A stretch of 64,000 nucleotides of DNA, from positions 3,822,971-3,886,970 of the forward strand of contig JANPYM010000001.1 of the NCBI GenBank assembly GCA_025890175.1, written 5' to 3'. The position numbers and the translations under genes are program-made. Below are positions 33,327 to 45,002 of this stretch, piece after piece (the stretch's first letter is position 1; every line of letters starts with the position of its first letter). This stretch comes from Ciborinia camelliae (taxonomy: Eukaryota; Ascomycota; Leotiomycetes; Helotiales; Sclerotiniaceae). The notes under the pieces are model-generated. The model ran no database searches, was not told where the DNA came from, and saw nothing but the letters and a program-made list of their open reading frames with translations.

Positions 33327-36300
33327 CTGGATCAACGCGCGAAGCTCTTACCCTTTCGTTGCGATATGATATCTTCCTTCAGTGAATGAACTTTGTCTCC
33401 CAAATATCCCAAGTTGTGTTATCATCCAGATGTGGTTGCCATCGTTCTCGATTGCTGCGACGTCCAAGTCAGATACGTTATTGGAAACGAGGGTTGGAGT
33501 GGTCGAAATTGATATGGCAGGGAGATGGTTGCACTCGTAAATTGTCCGCTCCAAGGTGGATCGTTATTGAATTCGCAGGTGATGAAGGATGAGCTGAGGT
33601 GAAATAAATAGAACCGAAAGTTTCTCGATTACTTCTCAATGCTTCTTGCCTCTCCAATGATATCGTTATTACGTGGACGTGAGGAACTTGTGAGTTTGAA
33701 ATTTCGCGGGAAGCAAGAGATTAGATCTATAGGATTCTAGGATGCGATGACGGATTTGAGACGGAGATACGAAGTAGAGACTTTGGTGAATAGGTAATGG
33801 GTAATAGGACAAGTTGAGACGAAGACGAGGAAAAGAAAGAAGGCTGAGGGATCAAGTTTCAAGGCTTTTTTTGAGGGGCGCTATCTTTCGGCTTCGGTTG
33901 CACTTTTTTTCTTTTCTCTCACGATGATTAGAAGTTTTAGGATTTGCTGTTACTTTCTTAGGTAGGTAGGGACTCCGTAGCCGTAGCCGTAGTCCGTAGG
34001 GAAAAGGTTGGTTAAGAAGATCTGCAATTTTATGTTACGTATTCGGAAAAGATGAGGGTCAGATATTGGACCTGCATGGGTGAGAAGGATGGCAGTTGGT
34101 TGAAATTGTTTGGTATGGTGACGGAACGTTTTAAACGATGATGTTATTTATTGCAGATCATTCAAAAAAAGGTCGGATGGTTTCTCATTCGAGCGTTCGA
34201 GAACCGTGTCAAAGAAACCAAAAAGAGAATAAAATGGATCGATTTTTTTTTATTGTTATGGACTCTACGAGTACGAGTACTCATTATTATTGTTTGAATT
34301 TTTGGGTGAAAGAGAATAAAACCTACCTACTTCGTATAGATAATAGGTAGGTAGTATATAGTATTTATTAGTATGTAAAATGAGGGGATTCAACAGTTAA
34401 GGGTAGGTACTTAGGTAGGGTAAGGGTTTAGATAAATGAAAGATATTTGTCAAAGTTATAAAAAGGTTTTTTGGAGGGGTGTATGCAGGTAAGCCCTGAA
34501 GATGTGAGAATGCAGGATTATTGCAGATATTGATTGTTTTTATACTCCGTAAGTTATATTTCATCATAGGTCAGGTTAGGTTAGGTCAGATTAGGTCAGT
34601 CAGTCAGCAGGCAGGTCAACAGATCACTCGATACTAGTAGTAGGTACCTTAGGTAGGTGTGGCAATGTGAAAGTTAATTGACTAATAGATTTGCTTACTT
34701 TAGGTCGGGAGGTATTTATTACACTATCTACTTTTATTAGGTATATTAATAATATGTACAATAAGTCTCTTCTGCTAGATATTGTACTAGCTAATTATTC
34801 TATTAGTTATCTACTAGCTATTCTACTAACTATTCTACTAGACTACCCATGGACCTATCCATTTGCCTTACCCTGATAATCATTTTCCAATTCGTCATCC
34901 CGAGATGTCAATATCAATGTCAATATCAAAAAGGGGGTGAACCCATCCATCCACCCATCCATCCATCCATCCATCCATCCGTTCCAGTTCTAGCCTCCAG
35001 CTACCACATCCCACCGTTCTAGCCTTCCACATCGAGGGATGGCGCTGAAAACCCTGAACACCCACCCATAAGCTTTTTTATCGGCGGGCTGGATCCTGGA
35101 CCCCTTTAAGTTTCACATCCATCTAGGTCCTGTAACTAGATACCTACGCACACATACTAAAATAAGTATGTAGGTACAGATACGTACTTGACTTGTCCAC
35201 TTCATTCAAATATCTAGGTACCTACTAGATCCATCGGCCTCAAAATTAAAATTAAAATCAAAAGTTCGATTTCATCGCTCGATGCAATAATAGGTAGGTA
35301 GGTATTCAATATTATTATTATTGTTATATATGATCATATAACATTCCTCTCAAATCCTTATGGCTACCTATTTCTTTTCTATCTTTCCCTATACCTACAC
35401 CTATACCTATACATACATTATACCGACAAGTGAAGGTTACTACAAAGGCTTTCATTCTTTGTTCCCCAGATGAATACTTACACCTACGTAGGTTCCTACG
35501 TCATATTATCCTCCTTCACCAACCACACCACATCTTGAAAGAAAAAGAGAAAGAAGACAGCGATGCGATGCGATGCGATTTGATTTGTCAATGGCTATCA
35601 TGGTATGGAGGCAAAATCATGTACTTCAAATTCTAAGACTGCATGTGTATTCAGTCTTTATGATGGGAATCATAAAGAATTAATTCATTATTGATTCGGG
35701 ATGCATGATTGATATTCACGATTCAGGATGCATGATTGATATTCATATCACCTGTCCAGCCTTCAAATTCTTGATAAATAAATTCATGAATAAATAAATT
35801 CATGAATAAATAAATAAATAATAAACCCTACCTACCGACGTTCTATAATCTGAAAACCTACCTAGAACATTTATTACCTATCTACCTAGATACTACCTAC
35901 CTAGGTACAGGCAGGCACCTTCAGTTCAGTTCAGCTTATTAACCCTCACCATCTCACCTATAGTACCCGATACCAAGTTCAAATTCAAGTTCAAATACAG
36001 CTAGAGAGCCAAAATGAATAGAACCAAGCAGAACAGGACAGAATAGAATAGATAGAATATAACTTGACTATCTATTTACTAACCTATGGATACCTATATT
36101 TGTAGTATGTAAATGGTTTGAGGTTTAATTTTTCCTTTCTTTCGTTACTTATAGATATACCTACTATATCTACCTAGGTACCTACAGCCAGCCACTTCAC
36201 CTCACCTCACTCACTTCACCTCACCTCACCTCACTCACCTCACCTCACCTCACCTCACTCACTCATACAATAGATAGATACCTAGATACCTACCTACTTT

Positions 36301-37727
36301 CAGCATCCAGCACCCAGCACCTAATACCCAGCACCCAGCACCCAATAGCTTTCAAAAGTCGTGCCACTCCAGTTAGTTCAGTCCACTCCAGTTAGTTCAG
36401 TCCACTCCAGTCAAATCAAATCAAGTCTATTCAATCGAATCCAATTACTATTACTACTATTGATATTGACGTCATTTTCGGTTTGATTTGGTTTTGATTT
36501 GGTTTGATTTCGTTTGGTTTCGTTTGGTGTGGTTTGATTTGGTTTTTGGATTATTAGAGTTGGAATAGAGTTGGATTAAATTGGATTAAATTGGAAATTG
36601 CTTTGTTATATATCTATATACCTATATACCTATATAGGTTATATTGTATAAATAGATAAATAGATCAATAGGTAGGTATTTAGATAGGTTGCTTAGATGT
36701 ATGTGTAGATATTATATAGGTAGGTAGGTATGAATAGGTAGGTATGAATAGGTATGAATATCTATTGGTGTAAGATGGAAAAGAATTATGTATTAATATC
36801 TAGGTAGGTAGGTATTATGGAGTTTTGATAAATCGAAAATCTACAATCTAAATTGGATTTGAAATAATCATCAATTATATTACTAGTTAATAGCTATTTT
36901 AAATACCAGATTTGATATCATACTCCCATTAAACTTTCTATTACTAGCTTGACGTTCAATAATCCCATAACTATTTGCCTAAGAGCTGGAGTAATGAAGA
37001 TGAATACTGTACCCGTATACCTCATTCAAATACATATACCAGGTACACACTCCATTCTTCTCAATTTCCACCCAAGAACTTCCAAATCCAACTCCAACTC
37101 CAACTCCAACATCCCAAAAGCATTAAATAACAACTTATAAAACCTAATTAGTACCGATAAATAAATATAAAAATCATATAAAAATCACATCACAATCCCC
37201 CATACATATATACAATCATATCATACCTCCTACCTCCTACCTATCACATGATAGATAACCCAAACCCCGTACCTAATCAAAAGATCCACCATTTTTCACC
37301 CGATAGGTAGCGTGGAATTTTGCCCTCTCCCCTCCCCTCCGACAATACAATTTGCTCGCTCTCCGTAAGTTAAGTTGGTTGGCCTGGCCTTATCTGTTGA
37401 TAACGGTAGGTAGGTAGGTAGGTACAGTACTTCCTTCACAGTCCAGTCCCCTGGGCTCGTCATGGAGTTTGGTGGGAAATAATAATGGATGTTCGCAAAT
37501 GGATGTTCGCACGCACGCACGCACGCGTAGAAATCGAATCGGGGATCAATTATTGGATAAATTGGATAAACTGGATAAACTTGGATACGCCGTGTCCCCC
37601 CATTCGTGCCTCCACCGGTTAATCAACCCCATTGGTCATGGGCGAGGATCTCGGGTTCATGGGTACCTAGGTAAAAATAGCCCGTGGCGATAAGAATTCG
37701 TTGGTCGTCTGTCTGTCTCTCTATCTC

Positions 37728-37758
<31 letters not shown>

Positions 37759-38186
37759 GTCTGGACTCTGCGGGACGGGACGCTGAATTTCTATTATTGT
37801 TGATGGGGATGTGATGGAATCTGATGTGATGTGATGGGATGGGATGGGATGGGATGGGATGGGGAAAGAGTAATGTTATCGGAAATGGTTTTCTTGATGG
37901 TTTTCTTGATAAGAGAGTTGGGATTTCTATATCTTCCGTGGCCTATTCTCGTCTTCTTCTTATGTATATAATCTGTACCTTGGGTAGGTGGGATATCATA
38001 TCTCATCCTTGGGTTCAAAGTCTTTTCCATCGCTTCATTTTCTATTTCTATCTTCCCGTTGTTGTTGTTGTTGTTGTTGTCAGCATCAAGATTCTCTATA
38101 TATTCTTGGGACGGTTACTTTCACCCCTCGACATCTTACCCCCATCCCATCACATCTCATCTCATCTCATCTCATCTCACAGTAAG
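33327..38186. other. Long gene-poor, repeat-rich intergenic region
   Basis: Nearly 4.9 kb between divergent genes (phosphatase and MFS transporter). It holds many CCTACCTAGGTAGG-type motifs (for example 33959, 34640, 35290, 35885, 36170, 36720, 37405, 37663), short tandem tracts such as CCATCCATC (34940-34980), CACCTCACCTCA (36196-36258), TCTATCTATC (37727-37758) and GGGATGGGAT (37830-37863), and chance frames of at most 78 codons. A (CATCT)n tract at 38153-38180 sits just before the MFS start codon. No gene or RNA gene is evident. Confidence 0.6.
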
Positions 38187-40221
38187 ATGTCGGTCCACCA
38201 AGAAAATGGAGATACCAAAGTAATCCCAAGCATGACACCGAAGAACGATGACGTCGAATGCAAACTTGGTCTCACCCCGGACGCCGAGTCGGCATATGTT
38301 TGGGATCATCAAGCCGAACGATCGGTTTGTCGAAAGTTCGATTTGCGATTGCTCCCCGTCCTGGCGTGCATGTACCTTTTCAACTCACTTGACAAGGGCA
38401 ATTTGGGAAATGCCAAGACGGATGGTTTGGAAAAAGATCTGGGCTTCAAGAGCAATCAGTATAATCTCATCTTGAGCGTCTTTTATATTCCATATGTTTT
38501 ATGCGCGCTGCCAATTGTGAGTTTGCTTGGAATCTTTCCTGTCTATTATCATATGATTTTTCTTCTCGGGTTTTTCTAATAGTTGGTTGGCTCATCATTC
38601 ATATTCGTTGATTCAATGCTTCGGTATTATTCTGAATGTCCAAGTGGAATTCTAGTAATTGATGGATAGCTTAGAATACTCTGAAATCAGCACATCTTGG
38701 GAGCAAAATACTGATACATCATATAGGCTATGCTTGGAAAGAAGTATGGACCAGCAACAGTCCTACCTATTCTTATGATGTTCTTCGGATCCTTCACCAT
38801 TCTCGGAGGTAAAAACTCGGATTCTAAATTATAAAATACTTCGATAATAGCAAACTAATTCCTTTTCACAGTTGCTGTAAAAGACTTTGCCGGAATGATG
38901 GCTCTCAGATGGTTTCTAGGTACGTTTAAACCAGAATCCTCACATGAACCTCAATTATCTAACAAATATAAGGAATGTCTGAATCCGCATTCTTCCCCCT
39001 AGTAATCTATTACCTAACTACGTTTTACCGTCGTGGTGAACTTGCTCGTCGCCTCGCCATTTTTTACGCTTCCAGCAACATCGCTTCAGGTACTTTACCA
39101 TCCTCTCTCTCTCCAACCTACAAAACAAGAACTAACCACCCTTCAAAATAGCATTCTCCGGTCTCCTAGCCGTCGGTTGTTTTCAAATAACCAACACCCC
39201 CCTCTACCCCTGGCGTTACCTCTTCCTCATCGAAGGATGCGCCACTCTCCTCTTCGCCATCTTCGCCTTCTTCTACCTCCCCGCCTCAGCATCCACAGCC
39301 CAATTCCTCACCGCCGCCGAAAAAGAACTCGCCTACCACCGCATCCGCGTCGACTCCTCCTCCATCGTCAACGAAGAATTCAACCTCCACGACTCCCTCG
39401 CCATCTTCAAACAGCCCACGACCTACGCCTTCCTGGCCATCGAAATCTGTCTCGGCGTGCCTCTCCAGAGCGTCACCCTCTTCCTCCCCCAAATCGTCGC
39501 CCGCATGGGCTACTCCACCATCCAAACCAACCTGTACACGGTGGCGCCCAATGTTTCCGGCGCCGTCATGCTGCTCCTCTTGGCCTTCGCGTCCGATTAC
39601 ACGCGGCGCCGCGGCCCCTTCATCGCCCTCGGTTTCTTGTTTACCTTTGTCGGCTTCATCATCTACGTCTCCATCCGCGTCACGCATCAATTGCACGTGG
39701 CGTACTTGGCGACGTTTTTGATGTGTTGGGGTACCGCGGCTCCGAGCGTCCTGTTGAGTACTTGGTATAATAATAATATCCCGCATGAGGGACGCAGGGT
39801 GGTCATGAGTAGTGTGGGGGTTCCTTTGTCGAATTTGATGGGGTTGGTTTCTTCGAATATTTTTTTGGATCGTGATGCTCCTAGGTATGTATTCTCCCTC
39901 TATTTCTTTCTCCCCTCCCTCCCCTCTCCCTCCCCTCCCCCTCATTTCCCCCATCCCCTCCCCCTCCCTTCCCACCCCCAACTAACCACCCACCCAACCA
40001 ACCAACTAACCAACCCCCCCAAAAGATACATCCCCGCGCTCCTCACGACCGCCATCTTCGGCGGCACCGGCATCCTGCTCTCCTCGTCGCTGGCCCTCTA
40101 CATGATGTGGGATAACCGACGGCGCGATCGGCTGCTCGGTCGTAAATTGCGTGTTGGGGAGGTTAGCACCGCGGCTTTGAGGGATGGACCGTTGGTTGGG
40201 GAGTTTAGGTGGTTTTTGTGA
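38187..40221 (+). CDS. MFS transporter, Dal5-like anion:cation symporter family
   Basis: Six exons: 38187-38516, 38727-38808, 38872-38919, 38973-39089, 39152-39884 and 40026-40221, giving 501 residues. Predicted plasma-membrane importer of organic anions or vitamins (allantoate, nicotinate, pantothenate and biotin carriers belong here); substrate unknown. Seen: a charged N-terminus, FDLRLLPVLACMYLFNSLDKGNLGNAK, which is typical of this family, AMLGKKYGPATVLP, ALRWFLGMSESAFFPLVIYYL, YPWRYLFLIEG, SDYTRRRGPFIALG and about twelve hydrophobic segments. The final exon joins as APRYIPALL through a pyrimidine/adenine-rich intron of 141 nt. Exons 5 and 6 are more GC-rich than exons 1-4. The CATCT repeat just before the ATG would lie in the 5' leader. 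Confidence 0.9.
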
Positions 40222-40651
40222 GATGGGTGGAGAGGGAGAGGGAGGAGGGAAGGGAGGGAGGGAAGGGGGGGAGGGAAGGGGGGGAGGGAGGGGGGATTTA
40301 ATATGAAATGAAATAAACTGGATTTCGTTGGAGATTTGGAAAACTGGGATGGATGCTTTTTGAGGTTGAAAGTTGGTGGGTTGGTTGGTTGGTTGGTTGG
40401 TAGATAGGTAGGTAGTGAGTGAGTATATCAAGTATAATTATGAAATATATATATAAGAAATATATCATAAGCGAAAAAAGCGAAGAAAGGGGGAGCGAGT
40501 CGAGCGAGTCGAGCGAGCAAACGAGTAGAAAGAAGTATGTAGATAAAACAAAGTAAAAAGAATCAAAAGAAAGAGAAAGAGAAAGAGAAAAAAGAAAGAG
40601 AAAGAGAAAAAAGAAAGAGAAAAAAGAAAGGCAATAAATTCACTCACTCTA

Positions 40652-40750
40652 GTAGGTAGGTAGGTAGGTAGGTAGGTAGGTAGGTAGGTAGGTAGGTAGG
40701 TAGGTAGGTAGGTAGGTAGGTAGGTAGGTAGGTAGGTAGGTAGGTAGGTA
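40652..40750. repeat. (GTAG)n tetranucleotide array, about 25 copies
   Basis: An uninterrupted run of GGTA/GTAG units over about 99 bp. It is the longest pure form of the GGTAGGTA string that otherwise appears as short palindromes throughout the intergenic DNA. Confidence 0.95.
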
Positions 40751-40769
40751 AGTGTTTATTCATCTTATT

Positions 40770-40856
40770 ATGATGGAATCGTGATGGAATCGTGATGGAA
40801 TCGTAATGGAATCGTGATGGAATTGTAATGGAATCGTAATGGAATTGTAATGGAAA
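40770..40856. repeat. GATGGAATCGTA 12-bp tandem array
   Basis: About seven copies of a 12-bp unit (GTGATGGAATCG, GTAATGGAATCG or GTAATGGAATTG) with alternating single-base variants. Confidence 0.9.
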
Positions 40857-41171
40857 TCTCATCCCATTTCTTATTATCTCATTTCTTTTCTTTTCTTTTC
40901 TTTTCACGGATTCGATAAATGGATGGATAAATGAATAAATGGATAAATAGATGGATGAATAAATGAATAAATGGATGAATGAATGGATGAATGAATGAAT
41001 AAATAAATAAATGAATGGATGAATGAATGGTAGATAGGTTTAGATTGGTATTTATATATATATATCTAGGATAGATAGGTAGCTGGAGGTATATAGCTAA
41101 AGATACATATGTATTTATAGGTAGGTATATAGCTGGAGGTATGGTATATGTATGTGTATGGCTAAAGGTAT

Positions 41172-41268
41172 GTAGCTGGAGGTAAGTAGCTGGAGGTAAG
41201 TAGCTGGAGGTAAGTAGCTGGAGGTAAGTAGCTGGAGGTAAGTAGCTGGAGGTAAGTAGCTGGAGGTA
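41172..41268. repeat. GTAGCTGGAGGTAA 14-bp minisatellite, seven copies
   Basis: Seven near-perfect 14-bp units in tandem, with further isolated single copies upstream near 41083 and 41132, suggesting expansion from a dispersed seed. Confidence 0.9.
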
Positions 41269-41922
41269 TGTATGGTATATGTATGTATGTATATATGGAA
41301 TATGTGGTATTTATGTAGGTAGTAAGTAGGACATGAAAAGAAAAATGCGACGAGGTTTCGTTTCGGATTTATTTACAATATAACAAACAAATAAATAAAA
41401 AAATCTTTCAACTACGTACCAAATAAGTACCCAGAGATTACAATAGAAAAAATTGGTATGAGAATTAAGATTGGGGATAAGAATTCCATATATCCGAATT
41501 CTATCTATACATTTTCAAGTGCAGAAGACCTGAAGAGGCTTTTTTTACAACTGCAGACTGTGATATAATGCGATTTGATTTGATTTGTTTTGTTTTGTTT
41601 TATAAAGTGATGGTATGTGATGGAATGATATGATACGTTGAAAAGCAATACGCATACACATACACATACAAATAATATCTCTCTATATAGGTACCTACGT
41701 AGGTAGGTACTCTATACTCTTTACCCATCATATCGATGATACCAATCCGATCCGATCCCATCCCATTCCATTCCATCGGCACTCCTCATCCCACGCTTTA
41801 CGCTTTACGCTTTCTTCACCACACCACACCACACCACACCACACCACACCACACTACTTCCCTCCCATTCCCTCCTCTTCCCTCCTCTTACCTCCCCTCC
41901 CCTTCCCTCCCTCCCCTCCTAC

Positions 41923-44278
41923 TCACTTAACCGCAATAAATCCAATACCATTCCTCGCTTCATCTGCCGCTTTCCCCATAGCCTGTTCCTCTACATCCGT
42001 CCACTTAACGCTCAACTGATCCCACTTGGTAGTCTTATACTCATGTTGAAACTGTTGTTTCATTTTTTGGTATCGGACCATTTCCTTTGGATCGCCCGAG
42101 CCGCTGTAGATGATGAATGCCGTGCAGGGAGGGAGTGCGTTGTAGATTTTATGGATGCGTTGAGTGAGGGTGTGGGTTGCGGATGCGATGGGATCCATTG
42201 TTGGGGCGATTGGTGAAGTTTCGGTGGTGGAAGGTTCGGAGACCTTTGCATTATTGATATCCTCTGAGGCCTTTTGCTCACTGATAATGTTGGATTCGGT
42301 AGTGTTTGATACTGGCTTAGAGATTGACTCCTCCATGACCGTATCTATCTTCATCTTTTCATCGGCTTCATTAACTGTGACAGCGTCGCCTTCTTCCACA
42401 GTGCTTTTGAAATCTGGAGTACGAGGAAGTCTTTGGTTATTCCATCCTTTTAGGTCTTCCAACTCTCTGAATCTACCCCAAACGAAATCTACACCACCCC
42501 CAGGAATCTCCTTTCCATCGGGATCCCCATTGGTAGCTCGAATAACACCCTCCATGATCTCTTCATCACTTTTGCATCCAATCGAGAAAGATGCAGCACC
42601 ACCAGGACCTCTCTTTGGATCACCCCAATCAACAGCGGCCGATGATTTACCATTACCATCCGTAAAATCGGGTATGTTTGATCCTCCTTGGCTCTTATAT
42701 CTTACACCTGCTCGAGCTAATCGCTTGAAAAGGTTCTCACCTTGTGAATCACTTGCTCCCCAGTCAGATCCCTTCTCGCACTTTAGCTTTACAAGATCAA
42801 GACAAGTTCTCGCATCCTCAGTTGAGTCATGTCCAGTTGCTCCATGTCCCTTTTGTATCTCTTTACCAAGGTATTTTTTGGCAAGCCACTTTAAGGAGGA
42901 TTTAAGTGGTGGACCACGAGGATGAGGATATATGACAGCGGTATCGATGATATATGGGTGCGTAAGTTTAAGGGCTTTAAGGTCTGAGTCGAGAGAATGA
43001 CCGATTATAATTGATCGTGGATGAAATAATTCGACGAGTTTCTTTTGAATATCTTGTAGTGTTGTTGTAACTGGGGCAAGCATTGCTTCGGTGATACCAG
43101 AATATCTACAAACTGTTAGCAATATTATCAAACCATGAAATAAAAACTTACTGGGTGAGGTAATCAATGATTGGGTTCTCTGGTTTTACAAGCTCATCAA
43201 GCACAACTGATCCATCCCAACTAACAATACTTATGCGCGTGAGTGAAAATTCATCCTTGCCAGTCATGCACATTTCACAATCCATTGCGAAAATCTCTCT
43301 ACCAACTGTCAAACTTCCTTGCTCAAACTCATTATCTGGGACCGACCCTTCATCAAAATTATTGACTTTTGTATCTACCCATCCGTGAGCCTCATCAACC
43401 TCCCAAGTCTTCCGCTGCTCTGCCAAATTGTTTTTATCGATTATCTCTGTATAGGTTGCGGGATGAAGGGTATAACCATTTTCTTGGAGGTCTTCTGGAG
43501 ATGTGAGAAATTGAGTAATTGGTGTGCGATTGTTCTGCCAGCCGCTAGGCTCTCTAGATTGCCTAGGTCCTCTTCCGTGGCTACTCTTGTTTTCTTGACT
43601 TTTAGTTACGGGAGCTGTTAGCATAGCATGTAAAGGAGAATGCATCTTTGCATATTTCTTGTCTCCTGGTGTTTTGACTGGCCATATATATTCAAACATG
43701 TCCGCAAATAGCTTTAAATTCTCAGGCAGAGCTTCAGACTTTAACTTGCGTGGGTAATATTCATCTGGGGAATATCGACGCGCATCAGATGCAGGTTTGG
43801 TACCGAACATTGATTCTTCAAGTCCAGGGACCATAAGTACGACAATTTTTCGAAATTGTGGTCGATGACGAACAGAAACAAATTGAGGGGCCATGCCATC
43901 TGCAAGAATATAAAGGACGAGACTTTGCAAATCGCCAATCTTGATTTGGGCTGAAAGTCTGGACTCTCTTGCCGCAAAAGTAATAGCAGGGTAATTTCCA
44001 TTTCCAACTTTTGGTATCTTCTTGGCTTTCTTTTTTGGGCGTCTGTCTACCGTTTGCCATTCTTCAGAAGGAGCCTTCTCACCAAGCTCTTCTTTAGCTG
44101 GAGACTTTGCAGATGTCAGATTAAATTCTGGTAAATCTGGTTGACGAAGTTCTGATGATATTGATTCCATACCAACTGAATTGGATTCTTCTTCTTCTTC
44201 TCCCTCATGCTTGCGTTTTTTGGGATTGATATCATCTGCAGATTGCTGCGATGCTTTTGGAAGGTCTGCGACAGTCAT
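41923..44278 (-). CDS. rex1: RNA exonuclease REX1/RNH70-like (DEDDh)
   Basis: Two exons on the minus strand: 44278-43152 and 43105-41923, giving 769 residues. Rex1 trims 3' ends of 5S rRNA, 5.8S rRNA and tRNA precursors in the nucleus. Seen: a lysine-rich N-terminus (NPKKRKHEGEEEEE), a middle region, then the exonuclease core with ExoI IFAMDCEMCMTG (Asp-Glu), ExoII IIGHSLDSDLKAL (Asp), and ExoIII GHDSTEDARTCLDLV (His-x4-Asp), so the DEDDh residues are all present. The intron (GTAAGT ... GCTAACAGTTTGTAG) falls between ExoI and ExoII, inside YLTQYSGIT, a conserved motif of this family. The C-terminal third is polar with a helical end. Length is somewhat greater than yeast Rex1. It is divergent from the Mis18-like gene. 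Confidence 0.93.
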
Positions 44279-45002
44279 TTTCGAGGATTGTCGTAGTTGG
44301 ATATGTTTGTCGCAATGAGCAAGATTTTAGGTAGATAGTAACTTTATGAATTCCAATCAGGCGGTGAATGGCAGAATTCAACACTGTGCCAGGTATAGTA
44401 AGGCGTGACTATTCACCTCAGGGTAATCCCCCGGTAAGAACCTATCAATCAATGGTAGTTCATCCCATCCCATCCCATCCCATCCCATCCCATCCCTATC
44501 CCCAAGCCAAGCCAAGTCTGAAATTAGCCAAGTCTGAAATTACTGAAGTCACGACAGGAAATCAGATATTATATGAGATTCTTCGTATCACAACAGCTTG
44601 TCAAATCCCTTACTGGTATTATTCATTGTCATGTCATGTCATGTTTATCAAATCAATATGGTTTCATTCTATGGGCAAAGTCAATTGAAGAGTAACTTTA
44701 CTGGTCCGTATTAGACAGCAAAACGCGGAAAAAAACGCCATCTTACGCGTTTAACCTCCAGCTTAACAGTACGGCAGTTGGTTGATATTGATATTGATAT
44801 CAAATCTCCATTCATTCCAAATTATATTCCACCATAGTAAAACTTCAAATTCAGTACAACTCTTGGATATCTTGCAAGTGCATTTTGCCTGGCAACATCA
44901 ACAGTTCTCCTCATCTCCAAAACCTCAGGTCTTCCCCAAGTTTTTTTCATAATATTCTTGCCTCAAGTCTGAGCCTAGATTAGGATCAACATACTATTCA
45001 AA
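44279..45002. promoter_or_regulatory. Divergent promoter region, REX1 and Mis18-like gene
   Basis: About 724 bp with a (CATCC)n-type tract at 44462-44498, GATATT repeats near 44787-44801, and no supported gene. A 106-codon plus-strand frame crosses the repeat and is rejected. Confidence 0.5.

Larger units (their letters stand above)
40222..41922. other. Convergent intergenic region dominated by simple repeats
   Basis: Between the MFS and REX1 stop codons lie GGGAGGGA tracts, GGTTGGTT, GAGCGAGTC and AAAGAGAAAG repeats, the GGTA array, the GATGGAATCGTA array, AAATGGATGAATG tracts, the GTAGCTGGAGGTAA array and ACACC repeats (41818-41852). No gene. Confidence 0.75.

Noticed and set aside
39033..39981. 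Arg/His/Pro-rich frames on both strands (245 and 231 codons)
   Set aside because: Out-of-frame or antisense reads of GC-rich MFS exon 5.
40652..41268. Possible CRISPR-like arrays
   Set aside because: Repeats are head-to-tail tandem units without unique spacers, in a eukaryotic nuclear context.
42164..42925. 253-codon plus-strand frame
   Set aside because: Antisense to the REX1 C-terminal exon; the DEDDh residues identify the real strand.
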